From NCBI GenBank assembly GCA_964609975.1, contig CAZSTR010000004.1, forward strand, positions 4,304 to 68,303: DNA of 64,000 bases. The letters run 5' to 3'. Both the position numbers and the translations under genes were made by a program. Positions 59,582-64,000 of this stretch are shown piece after piece; positions within the stretch are counted from its first letter, which is position 1, and each line of letters opens with the position of its first letter. The notes under the pieces are model-generated. The model had not been told where the DNA came from, did not search any database, and saw only the letters and a program-made list of their open reading frames with translations. The DNA is from UBA5905 sp964609975. Its GTDB lineage: Bacteria > Bacillota > Clostridia > Oscillospirales > Acutalibacteraceae.

Positions 59582-60499
59582 TTAATTCAACTTGATACGG
59601 GGGTCAATAACCTTATAGAGGATGTCCACAACCACATTAGCCAAAATCACCAGCGTCGCCAGCACAATCGTCGTACCCATGATCATGGTATAGTCCCGAT
59701 TGGTGATGGCCGACACGAATTCACGGCCGAGACCGGGAACGGTGAAAATCTTTTCCACCACGAAGGAACCGGTCATCAGGCTCGCCAGCATGGGGCCAAC
59801 ATAGGTCACAACCGGCAAAACCGCATTGCGCAGAGCGTGCTTGAACAGAGTTTTGAAATTGGACAGACCCTTCGCACGGGCGGTGCGGATATAATCCTGA
59901 CCCATCACATCCAGCAGGCTCGAACGCATCAGCCGGGTGATATAGGCAGAGGGATAAATCGCCAACGCCGTCACCGGCATGATATAGGAGGAAATCGTGT
60001 TCAAGCCCACCGTTGGCAATATATTCAGCTTACAGCCAAAGGTGTATAACAAGACCACACTGCTGATGAAGCTCGGAATGGCGATGCCGCAGGTGGCAAT
60101 CACCAAAATAAGGTTATCCGCCCATTTTCCGCGATTGAAGGCCGAAATACAGCCCAGCGGAATTCCCACACACAGCGCTACCAGCACCGCGATTCCCGCC
60201 AAGCCGGCAGAAACCGGGAATTTTGTGAATATGATGTCCTTTACCTCCACGCCGCGCTGCTTCAGGCTAACGCCCATGTCGCCCTTCAGCAAATCGGTCA
60301 TATAGGTGGCATAGCGCTGTAAAATCGGCTTATCCAAGCCGTATTTTTCCGCCAATGCCTGCTGAGCCGCCGGGCTGATGTTTTTCTCCGCCACGAAGGG
60401 GCCGCCGGGCACCAGGTTCATTAGAAAGAACGTCAGCGAAGCTACGATAAAGATAGTCAAAAAGGCTGTCAACAGCCGCTTGACAATGTATTTGGCCAA
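59582..60499 (-). CDS. oppB: Oligopeptide ABC transporter permease OppB
   Basis: A 305-residue permease with six helices. It opens AKYIVKRLLTAFLTIFIVAS, has FLMNLVPGGPFV after the first helix, and an EAA loop YIRTARAKGLSNFKTLFKHAL (split by its Gly, about 215-235); it ends DPRIKLN. I choose TTG 60499, nine bases after AAGGAG, giving the standard OppB start and length; an upstream extension to 60592 would include the leader palindrome. First gene of oppBCDFA behind a consensus promoter. Confidence 0.94.
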   Translation of the reverse strand: MAKYIVKRLLTAFLTIFIVASLTFFLMNLVPGGPFVAEKNISPAAQQALAEKYGLDKPILQRYATYMTDLLKGDMGVSLKQRGVEVKDIIFTKFPVSAGLAGIAVLVALCVGIPLGCISAFNRGKWADNLILVIATCGIAIPSFISSVVLLYTFGCKLNILPTVGLNTISSYIMPVTALAIYPSAYITRLMRSSLLDVMGQDYIRTARAKGLSNFKTLFKHALRNAVLPVVTYVGPMLASLMTGSFVVEKIFTVPGLGREFVSAITNRDYTMIMGTTIVLATLVILANVVVDILYKVIDPRIKLN

Positions 60500-60526
60500 A
60501 TCGGTCACTCTCCTTGATTTTTCCCA

Positions 60527-60545
60527 CGCGAACAGTCTGTTCGCG
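60527..60545. promoter_or_regulatory. 19-bp operator-like palindrome in the opp leader
   Basis: CGCGAACAG (60527-60535) and CTGTTCGCG (60537-60545) are perfect 9-bp inverted repeats around one central base. It lies about 20-40 bases after the predicted start point and just before the oppB ribosome site. It resembles a Gram-positive SOS box (CGAAC-N4-GTTCG) but has N5, so LexA is doubtful. Confidence 0.6.
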
Positions 60546-60571
60546 AGTCTGCTACAAACAACTGATAAGGC

Positions 60572-60600
60572 ATTATACCACTCAAAGGGCATAATGTCAA
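60572..60600 (-). promoter_or_regulatory. Consensus promoter of the opp operon
   Basis: Minus strand: -35 TTGACA at 60595-60600, 17-base spacer, -10 TATAAT at 60572-60577, matching sigma-A consensus at all twelve positions. Confidence 0.9.
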
Positions 60601-60640
60601 TTTATATTCACAATTTCAAAGAAACTTTTTCACAAATTCG

Positions 60641-61708
60641 TCACAGAACAATCAGCTCCCGCGGGCTGGCAGTCAAATCCACGCATCCCTCGGCCGTGAC
60701 ATACACCATATCCTCAATGCGCACGCCGAACCGGTTTTCCAGATAAATACCCGGCTCCACTGTCATCACCGTGCCTTCCTTCAGCACCGTGTCGCACCGC
60801 ATATTGAAGTTCGGGCGCTCATGAATTTCAATTCCCACGCTGTGACCGAGCCCATGACCGAAGCAGCCCTCATATCCGGCGCCGTAAATTATGTCCCGGG
60901 CGATTTTGTCGATGTCCCGGCAAACAACTCCCGGTCGCACCGCGTCGATGGCCGCCTGCTGAGCCGCCCACACCGTTTCATACACCCGGCGCTGCTCCTC
61001 GGAGACCTCCCCCACCGCCACGGTGCGGGTCATGTCCGAGCGATAGCCGCCCACCACGGCGCCGAAGTCCATGGTCACGAAATCGCCCCGCTCCACCGCC
61101 TTGTTCGTCGGAACACCATGAGGCAGAGAGGAATTTTTCCCGGAAACCACGATAAAATCGAAGGAAACGCCCTCGGAGCCAAGCCGCCGCATATAGAACT
61201 CCATATCCAGCATAATATCCCGCTCCGTGCGACCGGGCGCAATTCGGCCGAGAATATATCGGAAGGTATCATCGGTCATTTTCTGCGCCTGGCGAATCAG
61301 CGACAGCTCCTGACCGTCCTTCACGCTGCGCAGCTCCCGCAAACGCTCATCCAACCGGGCATCCCGCGGAATTTCCACGCCGCTCAACTTTTCCTCCAGC
61401 GTCGCCAATGCGCTCACGGACACAAAATCATTCTCCACGAACAGGGTTTTCACCCCATCGGCGGCGCACAGCGCCGCCAGCTCCTGCATCGGAGAGGTGG
61501 ACAGCTCCACCCGACAGCCGGTCACCACCTGCCGCGCCTTTTCCACATAGCGGAAATCCACAAGGAAAACCGCCTGCTCCCGGCTGATATACACATAGCC
61601 ATCGCTGGTCTCAAAGCCGGTGATATAAAACCGGTTGGGGATGCTCTCCACCAGGGCGGCCGCACCGGCGGGCAGCATTTCCTGAATTTTTTCCACAGCC
61701 TTCGTCAT
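60641..61708 (-). CDS. M24 family Xaa-Pro peptidase
   Basis: A 355-residue metallopeptidase of the pita-bread fold. After an N-terminal creatinase-like domain (VESIPNRFYITGFETSDGYV), the five metal ligands are visible: two Asp in TMDFGAVVGGYRSDMTRT (about residues 222-239), His in GHGLGHSVGIEIHERP (about 292-307), Glu in MTVEPGIYLE and Glu in GVRIEDMVYVT. It cleaves Xaa-Pro bonds in peptides. The start is ATG 61708 with AGGAG eight bases upstream. It stands just upstream of the opp promoter on the same strand. Confidence 0.94.
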   Translation of the reverse strand: MTKAVEKIQEMLPAGAAALVESIPNRFYITGFETSDGYVYISREQAVFLVDFRYVEKARQVVTGCRVELSTSPMQELAALCAADGVKTLFVENDFVSVSALATLEEKLSGVEIPRDARLDERLRELRSVKDGQELSLIRQAQKMTDDTFRYILGRIAPGRTERDIMLDMEFYMRRLGSEGVSFDFIVVSGKNSSLPHGVPTNKAVERGDFVTMDFGAVVGGYRSDMTRTVAVGEVSEEQRRVYETVWAAQQAAIDAVRPGVVCRDIDKIARDIIYGAGYEGCFGHGLGHSVGIEIHERPNFNMRCDTVLKEGTVMTVEPGIYLENRFGVRIEDMVYVTAEGCVDLTASPRELIVL

Positions 61709-61863
61709 ACAAACATCTCCTGACGCAAAGCACGGCCTTTTCCTTGCGGCGGCCGCACCGTTTTCGCACACTGTCGCGCTAATCACCCGACAATTATACA
61801 CTTTGACGCGCTAAAATGCAAGTCCAAATCGCGAATTATTCAAAAATATTTGAAAAACAACGG

Positions 61864-61892
61864 TTGCCCCCTCTCTAATTCCATGTTATACT
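61864..61892 (+). promoter_or_regulatory. Predicted promoter of the HAD phosphatase gene
   Basis: -35 TTGCCC at 61864-61869, 17-base spacer, -10 TATACT at 61887-61892. Confidence 0.55.
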
Positions 61893-61959
61893 GTAGAGGA
61901 AGCGGTGGAGCACGCCACGGGCCGCACAAGCCGCATTTATGCAAGGAGGGGGCTTTTTC

Positions 61960-62613
61960 GTGTTTCTGCTTTTCGATTTGGACGGAACGCTGACCGATCC
62001 GGGAATCGGCATCACCAATTCTGTGGCCTATGCACTGGCGCATTTTTCCATCACCCCCGCCTGCCGGGAGGAGCTGTATCCTTATATCGGGCCGCCGTTG
62101 GTGGATTCCTTCCAGAGCCAGCATGGGCTGAGCCTCCCCCAGGCGCAACAGGCACTGACGCTGTACCGGGAATATTTCGCAGCCAAAGGGATGCTGGAAA
62201 ATACCCTCTATCCCGGAATTCCCGCTCTGCTGAAGCGCTTGCAGGCGGTCGGCTATACGCTGATGGTAGCCACCTCGAAGCCGGAGGAATATACCCGGCC
62301 AATTCTTGAGCGCTTTTCGCTGACGCCCTATTTCACCTTTATCTGCGGCAACACACTGCAGGATGAGCGCCCCACGAAAGAAGCGGTCATCGCCCATATC
62401 CAATCCCGTTTTCCGGCCATCTGCGCCGAAAACACCCGCATGATCGGTGACCGACGCTATGACATCGAGGGCGCCCATCGGCGGGGGCTGAAAGCCATCG
62501 GGGTGCTGTATGGGTATGGCACCCGGACGGAGCTAAAAACGGCCGGCGCCGAGGACATCGTCGAAACCCTAGCGGAGCTGGAGGGACAGATTTATCAGCG
62601 TCTGCCCCTTTGA
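61960..62613 (+). CDS. HAD hydrolase, phosphoglycolate phosphatase-like
   Basis: A 217-residue HAD phosphatase with the small alpha-helical C1 cap. Motif I FDLDGTLTDPGIGITNS (residues 5-21), motif II VATSKPEEYTRPIL (about 104), motif IV MIGDRRYDIEGAHRRGLKAIGVLYGYG (split at its core, about 157). The start GTG 61960 follows AAGGAGG; ATG 61939 would overlap that ribosome site. Family members include Gph/5'-nucleotidase-like enzymes; the substrate is open. It precedes the small alarmone synthetase by 96 bases. Confidence 0.92.
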   Translation: MFLLFDLDGTLTDPGIGITNSVAYALAHFSITPACREELYPYIGPPLVDSFQSQHGLSLPQAQQALTLYREYFAAKGMLENTLYPGIPALLKRLQAVGYTLMVATSKPEEYTRPILERFSLTPYFTFICGNTLQDERPTKEAVIAHIQSRFPAICAENTRMIGDRRYDIEGAHRRGLKAIGVLYGYGTRTELKTAGAEDIVETLAELEGQIYQRLPL

Positions 62614-62709
62614 AGCGTTCACAGATTGTTTGCTTTTTCCTAACAATCCGCTCATGTCTCTCCAGTATAGTGTGTGTGGTTGCCATCGGCAACAGAGAGG
62701 AACAACATC

Positions 62710-63387
62710 ATGATTTTAGAAAAGAAAACCCATTATTCCGCTTATAAAATCAGCCTGAAAAGTCCCCCTCCGGAGGTTGCGGCTCCGGAGGAGCTGTATC
62801 GGGCACTGGAACAGCAGATGCCCCAATATCGCGCCGGCCTGCGAGAAATCTGTGCGCGACTGGAAAGCATGGACGACCGCTTTCAAATGGAAAACGACCA
62901 CAACCCCATTCATCACATGGAAAGCCGCATGAAAACCGCCGAAAGCATCCTCGAAAAGGCCAACCGCCAGGATTGCCCCATGACGGTGGAGGCCATCACC
63001 GAGCGAGTGATGGACATTGCCGGTCTGCGGGTGATTTGCAACTATATCGACGATGTTTACCGTCTGGCGGAGCTGATTATGGCCCAGGAAGGGCTGAAGG
63101 TCATCAAGGTGCGGGACTACATCGCCAAGCCCAAGGAAAACGGCTATCGCAGTTTGCACATCGTGGTGGAGGTGCCGGTGCACAGCGATCCTCAGGTAAG
63201 CACCGTCCCAGTGGAAATCCAGCTGCGCACCATCGCCATGGACACCTGGGCCAGCCTGGAGCACGAAATGATTTATAAATCCAAGCGGGGCGCCGGCGCC
63301 ATCGACCGGATGAAGCTGAAAATCTGCGCCGACGAGCTGGCCGATGTGGATCGCTATATGCAGGAAATCTACAAGGAGCTTTGCTGA
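62710..63387 (+). CDS. Small alarmone synthetase, GTP pyrophosphokinase family (YjbM/RelQ-like)
   Basis: A 225-residue single-domain ppGpp synthetase without HD hydrolase, TGS or ACT domains. Conserved synthetase motifs are AGLRVICNYIDDVYRLAELI (about residue 104), RDYIAKPKENGYRSLHIVVEVPV (about 137) with the G-loop YRSLH, and PVEIQLRTIAMDTWASLEHEM (about 168) holding the catalytic Glu. It would make (p)ppGpp or pppApp-type alarmones when transcription or tetramer activation allows. The start is ATG 62710. It complements the bifunctional Rel at 35.5-37.8 kb. Confidence 0.95.
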   Translation: MILEKKTHYSAYKISLKSPPPEVAAPEELYRALEQQMPQYRAGLREICARLESMDDRFQMENDHNPIHHMESRMKTAESILEKANRQDCPMTVEAITERVMDIAGLRVICNYIDDVYRLAELIMAQEGLKVIKVRDYIAKPKENGYRSLHIVVEVPVHSDPQVSTVPVEIQLRTIAMDTWASLEHEMIYKSKRGAGAIDRMKLKICADELADVDRYMQEIYKELC

Positions 63388-63419
63388 CAAGCTAAAAAAC
63401 AGCCGAAAAACAGCCACGA

Positions 63420-63457
63420 AAAAAGCCTGTCCGTCTTGGACAGGCTTTTTTTGTTTT
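63420..63457 (+). terminator. Terminator of the alarmone synthetase gene
   Basis: A perfect 13-bp stem, 63420-63432 with 63438-63450, five-base loop, ending in T7. Confidence 0.93.
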
Positions 63458-63472
63458 TTTGGGGGTTTTTCC

Positions 63473-63501
63473 TTTACATTGGCGCAAAAATGTGCTATCA
63501 T
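63473..63501 (+). promoter_or_regulatory. Predicted promoter of nifJ
   Basis: -35 TTTACA at 63473-63478, 17-base spacer, -10 TATCAT at 63496-63501. Confidence 0.7.
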
Positions 63502-63585
63502 ATGGAATGTATGTCGGGCGCGGCCTGTGACCGCCCTGGGCATTCTGTAACCCTATATACCAAATCCTTAAAGGAGGACAATATT

Positions 63586-64000
63586 ATGGCAAGAAAATTC
63601 AAAACCATGGACGGCAACAACGCCGCGGCGCATGTATCCTATGCATTCACCGAGGTCGCCGGGATTTATCCCATCACGCCGTCCAGCCCCATGGCGGACT
63701 ATGTGGACCAGTGGGCCGCTGCCGGGCAGAAAAACATTTTCGGCACCACCGTCAAGGTGGCGGAGATGGAATCGGAGGCAGGCGCTTCCGGCACGGTGCA
63801 TGGCTCTCTGGCGGCTGGTGCTCTGACCACCACCTACACCGCTTCGCAGGGTCTGCTGCTGATGATCCCCAATATGTACAAAATCGCCGGTGAGCTTCTC
63901 CCCTGCGTGTTCCATGTGTCCGCCCGTTGCGTGGCGACCCATGCGCTGAACATCTTCGGCGACCATTCTGATGTCTATGCCTGCCGTCAGACCGGCTTTG
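63586..64000 (+). CDS. nifJ: Pyruvate:ferredoxin (flavodoxin) oxidoreductase, 3' truncated
   Basis: The first 138 residues of a fused-chain PFOR, cut by the window end. It starts KFKTMDGNNAAAHVSYAFTEVAGIYPITPSSPMAD, with the TPP-site glutamate region KVAEMESEAGASGTVHGSLAAGALTTTYTASQGLLLMIP (partial signature here) and ALNIFGDHSDV matching domain I of NifJ. PFOR oxidises pyruvate to acetyl-CoA and CO2, reducing ferredoxin, the central step of clostridial fermentation. AAAGGAGG lies seven bases before ATG 63586. The full gene should be about 1,180 codons, mostly beyond the window. Confidence 0.97.
   Translation, partial: MARKFKTMDGNNAAAHVSYAFTEVAGIYPITPSSPMADYVDQWAAAGQKNIFGTTVKVAEMESEAGASGTVHGSLAAGALTTTYTASQGLLLMIPNMYKIAGELLPCVFHVSARCVATHALNIFGDHSDVYACRQTGF

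Noticed and set aside
60529..60543. LexA (SOS) box in the opp leader
   Set aside because: Half-sites match but spacing is five bases instead of four; recorded only as an operator-like palindrome.
1..64000. tRNA, rRNA, CRISPR arrays, prophage or intact IS elements
   Set aside because: No T-loop, rRNA core, direct-repeat array, integrase or transposase sequence was recognised on reading both strands.

Overview
The window reads as a chromosomal segment of a GC-rich, anaerobic, low-oxygen-tolerant Firmicute of the class Clostridia, most likely an Oscillospirales-type gut bacterium (inference). Support: a SpoVAC sporulation protein, pyruvate:ferredoxin oxidoreductase, an iron-sulfur L-serine dehydratase, oxygen-independent HemZ, methylglyoxal synthase, Gram-positive mre/PBP2 wall genes without MreB-outer-membrane partners, frequent TTG and GTG starts with strong AGGAGG ribosome sites, and near-consensus TTGACA-17-TATAAT promoters. 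No rRNA, tRNA, CRISPR array, prophage or intact transposase was seen.

Layout. 0-4 kb: a truncated membrane bPH2 protein, tlyA, then convergent glmS. 4.2-7.8 kb: an AraC-type regulator divergent from a three-gene operon (SDR dehydrogenase, a divergent type I dehydroquinase-like enzyme, a PIG3-type quinone oxidoreductase); this is the least ordinary functional unit. 7.9-9.9 kb: a lone spoVAC followed by a decayed AT-richer island with a frameshifted barstar gene and a glf (UDP-galactopyranose mutase) pseudogene carrying one nonsense and two frameshift lesions. 9.9-12.1 kb: L-serine dehydratase, a polysaccharide deacetylase, and a 121-bp nested inverted-repeat element. 12.2-16.2 kb: yerC, methyltransferase, hslO and a CapD/FlaA1-type sugar nucleotide dehydratase in one operon. 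16.2-24.8 kb: cytoplasmic GH20 hexosaminidase, glyS, hflX, a ttcA-like gene, a flippase, a NagD-type HAD phosphatase, a phosphopantetheinyl transferase. 25-32.6 kb: tex, a DtxR-family regulator, a TSUP exporter, an unknown membrane-anchored protein, argGH, a zinc-ribbon protein.

32.9-50.8 kb is a long minus-strand block of housekeeping genes: dusB-maf, mreBCD-mrdA-minD-mgsA, hisS-aspS, recJ-relA-dtd-MBL hydrolase-hemZ. It joins cell shape and division to translation fidelity, stringent response, repair and haem synthesis. 50.9-51.8 kb is a YitT-family membrane gene.

51.8-61.7 kb is a peptide-utilisation region, all on the minus strand: an M24 X-Pro peptidase, oppBCDFA with a consensus promoter and an operator-like palindrome in its leader, PepT and an M29 aminopeptidase. 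Its oppC carries a perfect in-frame 171-bp tandem duplication that doubles the first membrane segment. 61.9-64 kb: a HAD phosphatase, a small alarmone synthetase (the second ppGpp synthetase in the window) and the start of nifJ, which runs off the edge.
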